A stretch of 40,742 nucleotides of DNA from Saprospiraceae bacterium (GCA_013001975.1 JABDKX010000072.1:1-40742), one strand, 5' to 3'. Positions 8,077 to 17,383 are shown, numbered from the stretch's first letter. The notes: generated from the sequence alone by a model not told the origin. Program-made: numbers and translations.

Positions 8077-10494
8077 TTAGTTCGTAATCACTATTCTCTG
8101 GCTCATTGATTTTTTACCAGCTAAAATATTGATGACATAAAAACCTTCTTTCAACTTTTTCGTTTCATCATCTATCACCTTTCCTAAAGCATTCAAATCT
8201 GTCTGGTTTTGGTAATAAATTTTACCGTCCTTATTAATTATAATTAAAGTCACGATGTCTTGCACATCAAAAAGTGTGTATACTTCTTCTGATAGTTTTT
8301 CAAAATCAGATAAGTTTCTTGAGATAATTTCTTCATCATTATCAAAACCTGCCGACATGCATGGAATAATACTCGCTTCAAATATTGTTCCCTGAACAAC
8401 TTCAAAAGAAGGGTCTAGATTTATATCAGTTCCTGCAGTAAATAATATTGATTGACCATTATTGACTAGTGCTTCTGAAGTCACATTAAATTCTGCTCTG
8501 TTTGTATTTTGAGTAATTGTATTTATAATTAAAGAATCTCCATCGCAGTCTTCCAAAACACATCCTTCGTCAATTGTCCCGTCGCAATTGTTATCTACAC
8601 CATCACACAATTCAGACGCACTAGGGTTGATATTTGGATCTGTATCATCACAATCCATATCATCTGAAACGTACCCCGCAGGTTGGCTACAATCTTGAAT
8701 CGTCACTGCAGGATTTCCATACGTATCACTATCTGCATCTTCGTAGTATGTAAATAATGGAAGACCTTCATCCGTGTTGCCATCACAATTGTTATCTATG
8801 TCGTCGCATATCTCAGTTGCACCAGGAAATATATCAGCATCTGTATCATCACAATCTGTATTATCTGTGACATAACCAGGTGGCGCAACACATGCCATTA
8901 TGGTTGCATTATTATCTCCAAAGCTATCCATATCAGCATCAGCATAATATGTATTTAAAGCAAACCCTTCATCTATTGTTCCATCACAATTATTGTCAAT
9001 GCCATCACAAACCTCAACTGCCGCAGGATTGATATTAGGATCTGTATCATCACAATCTAAATTATTTAAAACATTACCCGGTGGCGGAAAATCACAATCG
9101 ATTGTTACATCATTAGGATCCCCATAAGTGTCATTATCAACATCTGCATAGGTGGTTCTTACAATTCCATAAGAAACATCTAAAGTTTGGGTTTTCATTG
9201 TTGTTCCTATACTGTTTGATACCGTTAATGTTGTTTCAATTACACCAGAAACACCCGCAGTCAAACAGACAGTAGGGTTCTGTAAAATAGACGTTGTAAT
9301 ATCTAAAACAATATCTCCACTTGTCACAACAAAAGACCAATCCCAGTCCAGAGGATTATTCAATGACTGGTCTGTATAATCGATACAGTCTGTATTACAC
9401 AATTCATAAGCTCCAAATGGTGTGAAATCAGCTAAAGGTGGCGTACCACATTTTGTTGTTGTCGTTGTATATCCTTCCGTAACTGCAGTTGCATTCATTA
9501 CATCACTCTGGTCTGAAGTAAACATGTACATACAGGCATTGCCAGCATAAGACATAAAGTTCATATACATATCTTCAGTACCACATGTTTGCGGTAAGTC
9601 TGAGCAAGTGGTATGGGAGCCACAAGCCAAATAACTACTATAACTTGATGCCATGTCTGGTGTGTCAGCAATTTGGTCTTGAGCTCCAGAACATCCGCTG
9701 TTATCTCCCCAGATGTGGAAGAGGCCAAAATAATGTCCTAGTTCATGTGCCAGAACTTCTCCTTCATCAACTGCAGCGAAGCAGCCAGTTGCTCCAGTAA
9801 ATTGAGCACCAGGACAAGAAATCGCTCCCGTTCCAAATACACAATTATCAAGCAGCACGCCGTCTCCATTGAAGTTTCCTGGTATACCATTTGAAACACC
9901 CAATAACCCTCCAGGTAAATTATCAACATAAATATTTACATATTCATCCCAATCAGAATTGACTGGTGTAAAGTTTCCAGATGGAATGGTGAAACTAACT
10001 TGATTAAATGTAACTGCGTAGTCACCATCAACCAACCCATATCCTGGTGGATGATTAACTGTTCCAATACAAAATTCTAGGCAAGCATTTCCTAAAATAT
10101 TAGCACCAAAGCAAGCAGTAAATTGATTGATTAATGGCGCGTCAACATCGAGACCTGCAAATTCAAGATTCAATTCCTGTATGTGGTCTATTGCTACATC
10201 AATTGCACATTGTTCTTGTCCTGCAGGAACGATGCCTGCATCAAAATGAATTGCTACTGGAACCAACAAAGGACCATTGGTACAATCAGGATTTTTATTT
10301 TCGTTTCTTGCCTTTATAATTGGCTTAATTAATTTTTGCCACTTTTTAAATCTTTGACGGTATTCTTCATTTTCTTCCATCAATTGTTCATGAGCCTGCA
10401 TTGTGCTTCCACAAAATGGCTCGGTCTGAGAAAACAGCATTTGGTTACATAAAAAAACAGATATAAAGGTGAAGAGGGTTAAAAGCAGTCGCAT
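8077..10494 (-). CDS. Secreted M43 metalloprotease with MopE-type repeats and T9SS signal
   Basis: 805 aa multidomain exported protein. After a signal peptide (about 1-22, ending LFSQ) comes an M43 (cytophagalysin/pappalysin) domain with HELGHYFGLFH: His250, Glu251, His254 and third ligand His260. The Met-turn is MNFMSYAG with Met314. A PKD-like segment follows (about 350-445). Residues 449-645 form three tandem repeats of 68, 67 and 62 aa, each with a YxDxDxDxxG strand, DCDDxD acidic loop and CDxxDNNCDGxxDEG, the 'putative metal-binding motif' of MopE-like proteins and probably calcium-binding. The C-terminus (about 735-805, ending MSQRIVITN) is a T9SS type A sorting domain. It likely degrades external protein. 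It stands alone, with a terminator hairpin after it. Confidence 0.93.
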   Translation of the reverse strand: MRLLLTLFTFISVFLCNQMLFSQTEPFCGSTMQAHEQLMEENEEYRQRFKKWQKLIKPIIKARNENKNPDCTNGPLLVPVAIHFDAGIVPAGQEQCAIDVAIDHIQELNLEFAGLDVDAPLINQFTACFGANILGNACLEFCIGTVNHPPGYGLVDGDYAVTFNQVSFTIPSGNFTPVNSDWDEYVNIYVDNLPGGLLGVSNGIPGNFNGDGVLLDNCVFGTGAISCPGAQFTGATGCFAAVDEGEVLAHELGHYFGLFHIWGDNSGCSGAQDQIADTPDMASSYSSYLACGSHTTCSDLPQTCGTEDMYMNFMSYAGNACMYMFTSDQSDVMNATAVTEGYTTTTTKCGTPPLADFTPFGAYELCNTDCIDYTDQSLNNPLDWDWSFVVTSGDIVLDITTSILQNPTVCLTAGVSGVIETTLTVSNSIGTTMKTQTLDVSYGIVRTTYADVDNDTYGDPNDVTIDCDFPPPGNVLNNLDCDDTDPNINPAAVEVCDGIDNNCDGTIDEGFALNTYYADADMDSFGDNNATIMACVAPPGYVTDNTDCDDTDADIFPGATEICDDIDNNCDGNTDEGLPLFTYYEDADSDTYGNPAVTIQDCSQPAGYVSDDMDCDDTDPNINPSASELCDGVDNNCDGTIDEGCVLEDCDGDSLIINTITQNTNRAEFNVTSEALVNNGQSILFTAGTDINLDPSFEVVQGTIFEASIIPCMSAGFDNDEEIISRNLSDFEKLSEEVYTLFDVQDIVTLIIINKDGKIYYQNQTDLNALGKVIDDETKKLKEGFYVINILAGKKSMSQRIVITN
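8560..9150 (-). repeat. Three tandem ~200-bp repeats coding MopE-type motifs
   Basis: This internal stretch of the M43 protease gene encodes three consecutive copies of a 62-68-residue unit (residues 449-516, 517-583, 584-645). The units share DCDDTD, the CDxxDNNCDG core and DEG. They are similar in protein more than DNA, so the duplication is old rather than recent. Confidence 0.85.
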
Positions 10495-10632
10495 TTCGTA
10501 ATTTGTTTTGTTGAGTATACTAATGGTGTATTATATAAACAATGCGAAAAATAAGATAAATGTTGCGCTGGCAATAAAAACTCACAGAAATTTTTGTGTC
10601 TATTTTCCTTTACATGTCTTCTATTGAGGTGT

Positions 10633-10665
10633 AAATAAAAAAGTCTACTAAATAATTAGTAGACT
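10633..10665 (-). terminator. Orphan intrinsic terminator hairpin
   Basis: Perfect 10-bp stem AGTCTACTAA (10642-10651) / TTAGTAGACT (10656-10665) with a 4-nt ATAA loop. On the minus strand it is followed by TTTTTTATTTA. Both flanking genes point away from it, so no known gene is terminated here. A short minus-strand transcript starting near 10800 is one explanation. Confidence 0.6.
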
Positions 10666-10796
10666 CTTATTTGTTTTGAATCACATTTGGTATGGATTCT
10701 CTTCTAAAATCAAATTTTAAAAAACTCCTATCTAATTTAAAATTCACTGTTTAGACGAGGATTTGATAATAAAGTCACATAGTTAATTCCTTTAAT

Positions 10797-10804
10797 TACT
10801 TTTG
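10797..10804 (+). promoter_or_regulatory. -7 promoter box of the PfkB kinase gene
   Basis: TACTTTTG is an exact TAnnTTTG match 19 nt before the ATG, which would give a very short leader. No TTTG box is found at the usual 19-nt spacing, so the call rests on the -7 element alone. Confidence 0.45.
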
Positions 10805-10823
10805 TTGTAAAATTTTAAAACAG

Positions 10824-11735
10824 ATGAGTTTATTAACGGTAGGAACAGTTGCTTTTGATGATATTGAAACACCTTTTGGAAAAGTTGAAAAAGTAGTTGG
10901 TGGAGCGTGTACTTATATTTCTTGGGCAGCTTCATACTTTATAAATGATATTAGACTAACATCTATTATTGGTAATGACTTTCCAGCAGAAGAAATCAAA
11001 GCCCTTGAAGCCAGAGGTGTAAACATGGAGGGTCTTAAGATTATGGAAAACGGCAAGACCTTTTTCTGGGCAGGAAAGTATCATGAGAATATGAATCAGA
11101 GAGATACAATTACTACTGATTTGAATGTGCTGGATGATTTTGACCCAGAATTGCCTGAGAGTTATAAGGACAGCCAATATGTAATGTTGGGAAATTTAAC
11201 GCCTGATATTCAGCTTCGTGTCATGGAGCAATTAACAAATCCAAAATTAATTGTTTTGGATACAATGAACTTTTGGATGGATGTCGCTCTGGACAAATTA
11301 AAGTTAGCTATATCAAAAGTTGATGTTCTTACAATTAATGATGAAGAAGCTCGCCAACTTTCAGGTGAATATTCTTTGGTAAATGCTGCGAAGAAGATAT
11401 TTGAAATGGGACCAAAATATTTGGTTATTAAAAAAGGAGAACATGGCGCAATGCTCATGTCAGAAGATAATATTTTCTATGCTCCTGCTTTGCCATTAGC
11501 AAAAGTTATGGATCCAACGGGAGCAGGTGATTCTTTCGCAGGCGGTTTTATCGGTTATTTGACTAAAACGGAAGATACATCTTTTGAAAATATGAAAAGA
11601 GCTGTTATTTATGGATCTACAATGGCTTCATTTTGTGTAGAAGAATTTAGTCTTGGAAAAATGAAGCATCTTTCTGAACACATTATCAATGATCGTGCTC
11701 AGAGGTTTGTAAATATTACAAACTTCACATTATAA
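10824..11735 (+). CDS. PfkB-family sugar/nucleoside kinase
   Basis: 303 aa, cytosolic. The ribokinase-family signature 2 is DPTGAGDSFAGG at 230-241, with Asp236 as catalytic base and the anion hole GAGD. The N-terminal GTVAFDDIETPFGK and VVGGACTYISWAA resemble signature 1, with the glycine pair contacting the substrate. LTINDEEARQLSG is the conserved NxxE-type segment that helps bind Mg-ATP. Orthologues across Bacteroidota are annotated simply as sugar kinase. The substrate (ribose, adenosine or other) cannot be read from the sequence, and no sugar pathway gene is adjacent. Confidence 0.9.
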   Translation: MSLLTVGTVAFDDIETPFGKVEKVVGGACTYISWAASYFINDIRLTSIIGNDFPAEEIKALEARGVNMEGLKIMENGKTFFWAGKYHENMNQRDTITTDLNVLDDFDPELPESYKDSQYVMLGNLTPDIQLRVMEQLTNPKLIVLDTMNFWMDVALDKLKLAISKVDVLTINDEEARQLSGEYSLVNAAKKIFEMGPKYLVIKKGEHGAMLMSEDNIFYAPALPLAKVMDPTGAGDSFAGGFIGYLTKTEDTSFENMKRAVIYGSTMASFCVEEFSLGKMKHLSEHIINDRAQRFVNITNFTL

Positions 11736-11760
11736 ATTGTTACTTGGAAGAAAGTTAAGG

Positions 11761-11886
11761 CTATAAGCCATTTCTATTTTTGGTATAAACCCAAATTAAT
11801 AGACAAATAAAAAGGATAAAAGCTATTGCAAATTGACCAAGGCAAGCCCCTTTTTTTCCCCAGTTATCGTGTTGACCGTCAGACAT
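11761..11886 (-). CDS. Small 41-aa single-pass membrane protein
   Basis: A short ORF in the gap between the PfkB and aminopeptidase genes. It translates to MSDGQHDNWGKKGACLGQ, then a hydrophobic segment FAIAFILFICLLIWVYT (about 19-35), then basic KNRNGL. This is one membrane helix with a polar N-terminus and a positive C-terminal tail. A TTTCTTTG box (11906-11913) lies 20 nt upstream of the ATG, close to the Bacteroidota -7 consensus and consistent with a short leader. The gene ends 25 nt from the convergent PfkB stop. Function unknown. Confidence 0.6.
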   Translation of the reverse strand: MSDGQHDNWGKKGACLGQFAIAFILFICLLIWVYTKNRNGL

Positions 11887-11905
11887 TAATTTTGTTTTAG
11901 TGGTG

Positions 11906-11913
11906 CAAAGAAA
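11906..11913 (-). promoter_or_regulatory. -7-like box upstream of the 41-aa protein gene
   Basis: TTTCTTTG on the minus strand differs from TAnnTTTG at one position and ends 20 nt before the small protein's ATG. It lies between the aminopeptidase stop and the small gene. No convincing -33 TTTG was found. Confidence 0.35.
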
Positions 11914-11934
11914 AAGAAAAAATTTAACACCTGT

Positions 11935-13707
11935 TTAAATCTTTTGACATTTATCTTTGATCCAATCTTGATATTTTAACTCCAAGTGCGGAATAAGTTT
12001 ATTTGCTACCTCTTCATGATAAGCATTAATCCAATTAATTTCGGACTCATTTAAAATACTTTTATCAATTAAAGTGGTGTCGATTGGGAATAATGTCACT
12101 GTTTCAAACTTCAAAAATCCTTTATATTCAGACTTTTCCGCAACAATTAGGTTTTCTATTCTTATCCCAAACGCATCTTCTTTATAATATCCTGGCTCGT
12201 TTGAAGTAAGCATGCCTTCTAATATTGAGGTTCCTGCTCTTCCACCAGTTGCTGGTGCAAACCCTTGGGGTGGTTCATGAACATTTAAGAAAAATCCAAC
12301 ACCATGTCCCGTTCCGTGCAAAAAGTTCTTACCATCCTCCCATAAAAATTTTCTTGCTAATATATCTAACTGTCCTCCACAGGTTCCTTCTGGAAAAATG
12401 GCATTAGCTAAGGCAATATGTCCTTTAAGCACCCTTGTATAAGCAGATTTGACTTCATCGTTAGGAGGGCTTAATGCTATGGTTCTTGTAATATCTGTTG
12501 TGCCATCATGATATTGACCTCCGGAATCGACTAAAAGCACACCTTCATTTTTAATGATTGCAGAATCCGATTTGTCCGCGGAGTAATGAACGATGGCTCC
12601 ATTGCCTTGATAGCCAACAATCGCATTAAAACTTTCTCCATAATAGTCGGCTTGTTGGCTTCTAAAAAAAGCCAGTTTTTCTCCAAATTCATATTCGGAA
12701 ACGCCTTTACTTATAAGTTGATTTTCTAACCAATAGAAAGCGTGCGTTAGTGCAACACCATCTTTGATCAAACTGTTTTTAATGTGGCCCAACTCTGTGT
12801 TATTTTTTATTGCTTTTGCTAATCTTGTTGGAAGACCATTTTTTATATCTTTTATATGACTTATTGCATCATATAGTCCACAGTTAATAGTTGTTTTATC
12901 AATTAATATCTTTTCATCGCTGCCAATATTTTTTAAGAATTCAAATATCTCTTCATAAGGAAGAAACATAATATTAGAATCCTTCAACTTTGCTTTGAGT
13001 GAAGGTTCCACTTTGTTGTTATCTATAAAAAGGTAGCTTTCATTTAAATTAATAACTGCGAATGCTACAAAAACTGGATTACAACTGACATCACCTCCTC
13101 TTAGGTTAAACAGCCAAGCAATATCATCTAGTGTTGTAATTAAATGCCACCCTACATTCCTTTCTGTCATTTCTGCTCTCAGTTCATCTAATTTTTTACC
13201 TCTTGTTTTTCCAGTAAATTTTATATGATGTTCAAAGATTGGATTCGTTGGCTTTAGTGGTCTGTCTTTCCAAACTTCATTTATCAGATCATTTGTAATT
13301 TTCAGTTTTATTTCTTTAGTCGAAAGCATTTTCTCAAATTTCTGCTTTTGATTGATTGAGAATAATGGCCCATCAATGGCGATAGTTGAATTATTAGGTA
13401 AAACTGACATTAACCATTCTATATATTTAGGGAATTGCCTGTTATGATGTTTGTGAAGAATAAATTCTGAAGCAGACAACTCTTTTTCAGCTTGAATAAA
13501 ATATCGAGAATCTGTCCACAGTCCTGATTCTGTATTCGTAATAACTGCAGTACCTGCTGATCCAGTGAACCCAGATACCCAAGCTCTTGACTCCCAGTGA
13601 CTTGGCAAATATTCACTTTGATGAGGGTCACTACTTGGAATTATGTAGGCGTCAATATTCTGTGAAGCCATCACTGATCTTATTAACTTAATTCGGTCAT
13701 TTATCAT
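11935..13707 (-). CDS. Xaa-Pro aminopeptidase (M24, three-domain type)
   Basis: 590 aa, cytosolic, the long form of aminopeptidase P with two creatinase-like N-terminal domains before the pita-bread catalytic domain. Metal ligands are visible: Asp394 and Asp405 in VDSGGQYHDGTTDITRT, the histidine in GHGVGFFLNVHEPP, and glutamates in NEPGYY and IRIENL. It removes N-terminal residues that precede proline. The C-terminal part after IRIENLIVAE is the short extension seen in eukaryote-like APP1 enzymes. The start MINDRIKLIRSVM is standard for the family. Confidence 0.96.
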   Translation of the reverse strand: MINDRIKLIRSVMASQNIDAYIIPSSDPHQSEYLPSHWESRAWVSGFTGSAGTAVITNTESGLWTDSRYFIQAEKELSASEFILHKHHNRQFPKYIEWLMSVLPNNSTIAIDGPLFSINQKQKFEKMLSTKEIKLKITNDLINEVWKDRPLKPTNPIFEHHIKFTGKTRGKKLDELRAEMTERNVGWHLITTLDDIAWLFNLRGGDVSCNPVFVAFAVINLNESYLFIDNNKVEPSLKAKLKDSNIMFLPYEEIFEFLKNIGSDEKILIDKTTINCGLYDAISHIKDIKNGLPTRLAKAIKNNTELGHIKNSLIKDGVALTHAFYWLENQLISKGVSEYEFGEKLAFFRSQQADYYGESFNAIVGYQGNGAIVHYSADKSDSAIIKNEGVLLVDSGGQYHDGTTDITRTIALSPPNDEVKSAYTRVLKGHIALANAIFPEGTCGGQLDILARKFLWEDGKNFLHGTGHGVGFFLNVHEPPQGFAPATGGRAGTSILEGMLTSNEPGYYKEDAFGIRIENLIVAEKSEYKGFLKFETVTLFPIDTTLIDKSILNESEINWINAYHEEVANKLIPHLELKYQDWIKDKCQKI

Positions 13708-13868
13708 ATAAAAAAATATACTAATATGTTATACGCTGAAAATAAAACAACTAAATATTATGAATATCCATAATATGGCATTATTATTGTTTCCAGATTA
13801 ATAATTCTTTGTAAATGGTCGAACGTGTATACCATTTAGTTTGTTAAACATTAAAGTAGCAAGATAAA

Positions 13869-15365
13869 ATGCTTAGACAAAATTTAAGTCAAAAAATGAT
13901 GCAAAAGCTGTCTCCTCAACAGATACAGCTTATGAAATTGCTCCAGATTCCTACAGCAACTCTTGACCAGAGAATAAAGGAGGAATTGGAGTCCAATCCT
14001 GCATTGGACGAAGGAGATGAAGCTAATGAAGTATATGATCTTGATAGCGATAGCGAAGAGACGACAGAGGAAGAATATGATGAGCCAAAGTCTGAAGATT
14101 TTGAATTAGATGACTATATCAAAGAATATATCGAAGATGACCCAATAAGTTATAAAATTAAAAATGAGTCTATTCAAGATATTGAAGAGAAGACCATGCC
14201 TATTGCTGTTCAGAATTCATTTCATGAATACCTAGACAAGCAATTAGGGATGCTTAATATTGAGTCAGAGAAAGAGCAAGTTATTGCTGAACAAATCATT
14301 GGCAGTATTGATTCTGATGGTTACTTAAGAAGAGAGCCAATTGCTATTATTGATGATTTGCTTTTTACTTCTAATATTGATGCGACAGAAGAAGAAATCG
14401 AATCTGTCTTAATGAAGGTACAAAACTTGGAACCTGCGGGCGTAGGTGCACGTTCATTACAAGAATCTTTGATTTTGCAAATCAATGATAAGCTAGAAAA
14501 AGAACCCGAAGAACATAAAAAAGCAAGGTCAATAGCCCTTAAAATTCTTTTAAACCACTTTGATCAGTTTACTAAAAAACATTATCAAAAGCTTCAGAAA
14601 AACTTATTCTTGTCTGAATCAGAATTAAAGGAAGCCATAGAAGAAATACTAAAGTTAAATCCGAAGCCTGCAAGTGGATTTTATTCACCAAACACGCAAG
14701 GCAATCAATATATCGTTCCTGATTTTATTATCAGCAATAGAGACGGAGAACTGGAGTTGATTTTAAATAGCAAAAACGCTCCTGATTTAAGAATCAACGA
14801 TCACTATTTAGAGATGTTGAAATCTTATAAAGATTCAACGAAAGGCAGAAGAGCTGTCAAAAAGGAAAAAGAAGCGGTCATGTTTATCAAGCAAAAAATT
14901 GATTCCGCTAAGTGGTTTATTGATGCGATCAAACAAAGACAAGAAACACTTCACAATACAATGTACTCTATCATGCAATTTCAATATGACTTCTTCCAAA
15001 CGGGAGACGAAAGAAGATTGAAACCAATGATTTTAAAAGACATCTCTGAAATTACAGGTCTGGATATTTCTACGATTTCAAGAGTAGCAAATAGTAAATT
15101 TGTTCAAACTGAGTTTGGTACAAAAAGATTAAAAGACTTTTTCTCTGAATCTATTACAACACAAGATGGAAAAGAAGTTTCTACGCTTGAAGTGAAAAAC
15201 ATTCTAAGAGATATTATAGATAATGAAGATAAGAAGAAGCCAGCTTCAGATGAAAAACTTAAAGAGTCATTACAAAATAAAGGATACAATATTGCAAGAA
15301 GGACGGTAGCTAAGTATAGAGAGCAATTAAGCATTCCGGTTGCAAGATTAAGAAAAGAACTATAG
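13869..15365 (+). CDS. rpoN: RNA polymerase sigma-54 factor
   Basis: 498 aa. Region I is the glutamine/leucine-rich N-terminus LSQKMMQKLSPQQIQLMKLL, which interacts with activators. An acidic region II (about 48-95, many Asp/Glu) follows, then the core-binding domain, the HTH region (DISTISRVANSKFVQT), and the RpoN box ARRTVAKYRE at about 476-485 near the C-terminus, which reads the -24 element. It directs transcription only with AAA+ activators; none is encoded in this window. The ATG start is well placed, and a terminator lies 50 nt after the stop. Confidence 0.97.
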   Translation: MLRQNLSQKMMQKLSPQQIQLMKLLQIPTATLDQRIKEELESNPALDEGDEANEVYDLDSDSEETTEEEYDEPKSEDFELDDYIKEYIEDDPISYKIKNESIQDIEEKTMPIAVQNSFHEYLDKQLGMLNIESEKEQVIAEQIIGSIDSDGYLRREPIAIIDDLLFTSNIDATEEEIESVLMKVQNLEPAGVGARSLQESLILQINDKLEKEPEEHKKARSIALKILLNHFDQFTKKHYQKLQKNLFLSESELKEAIEEILKLNPKPASGFYSPNTQGNQYIVPDFIISNRDGELELILNSKNAPDLRINDHYLEMLKSYKDSTKGRRAVKKEKEAVMFIKQKIDSAKWFIDAIKQRQETLHNTMYSIMQFQYDFFQTGDERRLKPMILKDISEITGLDISTISRVANSKFVQTEFGTKRLKDFFSESITTQDGKEVSTLEVKNILRDIIDNEDKKKPASDEKLKESLQNKGYNIARRTVAKYREQLSIPVARLRKEL

Positions 15366-15411
15366 ACTATTAATGTCTTTAGTATAAAGAATAAGAACCA
15401 TAGATAAGGTT

Positions 15412-15445
15412 AGAGGCATTTCGCAAGAGGTGCCTCTTCTTTTTT
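15412..15445 (+). terminator. Rho-independent terminator of rpoN
   Basis: Stem AGAGGCA (15412-15418) / TGCCTCT (15431-15437) with a 12-nt loop, followed by TCTTTTTT. It separates rpoN from the flippase gene. Confidence 0.85.
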
Positions 15446-15489
15446 GTACACTCTAATCATTTTACTATCATTGATCAAGATTCAAACAT

Positions 15490-16872
15490 TTGATTGCATT
15501 CAAACAAATACTGCTTAAAATTAATTGGAGTAGCATCTCTTCAATCACTTTTATCGGGCTTCAAGCCATTGTCTTTATTGTATTAACGCAATTAATTTCT
15601 ACTGAATCTTTTGGTATTTATGCCCTTTCAAGTGCGATTGTCTTATTTGGTGTCAGTATTATTGAAAACAGTTTTCCAAGCAGCCTGATTCATTCAAAAA
15701 ATCCAACTTATAAAGATTACAACGCCGTATTATCAATTAATTTGTCGTTAGCATTCGGATTTACCTTACTTATCTTACTTATTCTAGCTGGGTTCCTATA
15801 TTATTCTTCATTTACAATATTGAGAGCCATATTGGTAATTCTGCCTTGTCTTTTTCTGGCTGCCTACAATTCTGTACAATATGCTGGTCTCAAAAATCAA
15901 CTCGATTTTAAATCAATTGCTAAGATTGAGATGGCAAGCAGTGCCATTTATATTTTGATGGTATCTTTTCTTGCCTTTCTAGGACTGGAATACTGGGCAT
16001 TAATTATTTCACTCTTAATAAAACATTTTGTGGTGTTTGTGATTTTAAAAACAAGGAAGCTTGAATTCAGCACTTCTATTGTGAAGCTGAAAGGTCATGA
16101 ATTCAGCACCCATTGGCAATACGGCAAGTATGTTGTTGGAGAAAAATCAGCCTCTGCGCTTTTATCATATGCAGATTCTTTCATAATCGCTCACTTTCTT
16201 GGCATGTCAACATTAGGATTGTATGATGTTCTTAAAAAGATAATATTAAGACCTATTATACTTCTTTATAATGGATTAGAACAAGTCTTCTTTCCCTTGC
16301 TTAGTTCTATGTCTCATGATAGAAAATCATATCTCAACTTGGTCACCCATTTATACACTATAACCAGATTTTTCTTTGCTCACCTTAGCTGTATTATTTA
16401 CTTACTGGCGCCGCAACTTTTACATTTTTTACCAACGGAATACAGTAACAGCATAGCCGTCATCAGGTGGCTAGCGATATACTCATTTGTAATCATTCTA
16501 TTCAATCCACTAGATATTTTAATGTACAGCATGGGCCAAACAAAACTGTTTTTCAAATGGCTGCTGTCCTATTGCGTTCCACTATTATTAGTAACAGGAT
16601 ATTTCGCCTCATTTGGCCTGGTCAATATGTTGGTTGCAATTACTATTTTTTATTCTCTATTATATATTGTCAGCTATTTCGTTTTAAGAAGGTCAATTAA
16701 AATTCCAAAAGAAATCTATTTTCTTCCAATTTTACATGGTGTCGTAGCAATAGGTTTGACATCCTTACTTTCTATTTACAGTTCAAATAATTTAATTACA
16801 TCTTTGATTGTAATTTTCAGCTTAATAATCGTTTCAACCTTTTCAATATTAAAAAGAATTAGGACAAATTAA
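15490..16872 (+). CDS. Polysaccharide flippase (Wzx/MOP family)
   Basis: 460 aa integral inner-membrane protein with about 12 hydrophobic segments spread over the whole length, matching the Polysacc_synt/MATE-like flippases that move lipid-linked sugar units across the inner membrane. Early features are ISSITFIGLQAIVFIVLTQLIS and ENSFPSSLIH, the latter typical of the family near the second helix. The start is TTG at 15490; no ATG lies nearby and the N-terminus IAFKQILLKINW leads directly into helix 1. No glycosyltransferase genes are adjacent, so the transported glycan is unknown. Confidence 0.85.
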   Translation: MIAFKQILLKINWSSISSITFIGLQAIVFIVLTQLISTESFGIYALSSAIVLFGVSIIENSFPSSLIHSKNPTYKDYNAVLSINLSLAFGFTLLILLILAGFLYYSSFTILRAILVILPCLFLAAYNSVQYAGLKNQLDFKSIAKIEMASSAIYILMVSFLAFLGLEYWALIISLLIKHFVVFVILKTRKLEFSTSIVKLKGHEFSTHWQYGKYVVGEKSASALLSYADSFIIAHFLGMSTLGLYDVLKKIILRPIILLYNGLEQVFFPLLSSMSHDRKSYLNLVTHLYTITRFFFAHLSCIIYLLAPQLLHFLPTEYSNSIAVIRWLAIYSFVIILFNPLDILMYSMGQTKLFFKWLLSYCVPLLLVTGYFASFGLVNMLVAITIFYSLLYIVSYFVLRRSIKIPKEIYFLPILHGVVAIGLTSLLSIYSSNNLITSLIVIFSLIIVSTFSILKRIRTN

Positions 16873-16909
16873 TTATTCTTTCTTATCTTGAAGAAGCGAA
16901 AAAATATCC

Positions 16910-17359
16910 GTGAAAAACAAAATACCAATAGAAAAGAGATTGTTTTTATCTCTTGAGCAAACAAGCAAAATAGTTAGAGAAAAGGTAAGTGAGTATTTAA
17001 GAAGCCAAGATTTAAAAATAACATTTATTCAGTGGCTTTGCTTATATGAAATTTATAACTCAAATGGCATAACTCAAAAAAATCTCGCTAAAGCACTCTC
17101 AAAAGAAGAAGCTTCTGTTTCGCGCACGATTAAAAAAATAATATCCTACCAATTAATTTTTAAAAAGAAAAGCATTGACGACAAGAAATCCTATCAACTA
17201 CATTTAAGTCATTCAGGATTGGCATTTATAAATGAACATGCTTCAAAGATTCATAAATTGTATAAAATGGTATTTAGTGCGATTCATGAAAAAGAATTAC
17301 ATGTCATTTCAAATATTTTAAAAAGAATTAACAAGAAAAACGACACCAAACAAGAATGA
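16910..17359 (+). CDS. MarR-family transcriptional regulator
   Basis: 149 aa winged-helix protein. The central part ITQKNLAKALSKEEASVSRTIKKI (about 65-88) is the recognition HTH of MarR proteins, followed by the wing (KKKSIDDKKSYQLHLS) with the typical D-D-K turn and by the C-terminal dimerisation helix. The start is GTG, 37 nt after the flippase stop. The family usually senses phenolics or oxidants and represses neighbours; the target is unknown. The flippase upstream and mtaB downstream give no hint. Confidence 0.85.
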   Translation: MKNKIPIEKRLFLSLEQTSKIVREKVSEYLRSQDLKITFIQWLCLYEIYNSNGITQKNLAKALSKEEASVSRTIKKIISYQLIFKKKSIDDKKSYQLHLSHSGLAFINEHASKIHKLYKMVFSAIHEKELHVISNILKRINKKNDTKQE

Positions 17360-17383
17360 TTTATTTCAACTATTTCAGCCTTG

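Larger units (their letters stand above)
10495..10823. other. Divergent intergenic region with an orphan terminator
   Basis: About 330 nt between the minus-strand M43 protease gene and the plus-strand PfkB gene. It holds a 10-bp hairpin with a T tract (10633-10665) and the PfkB promoter box (10797-10804). No ORF above a few codons was seen on either strand. Confidence 0.5.

Noticed and set aside
8560-9150. Regularly spaced similar segments that could be mistaken for a CRISPR-like or satellite array
   Set aside because: They are in frame and encode three diverged copies of a MopE-type protein repeat.
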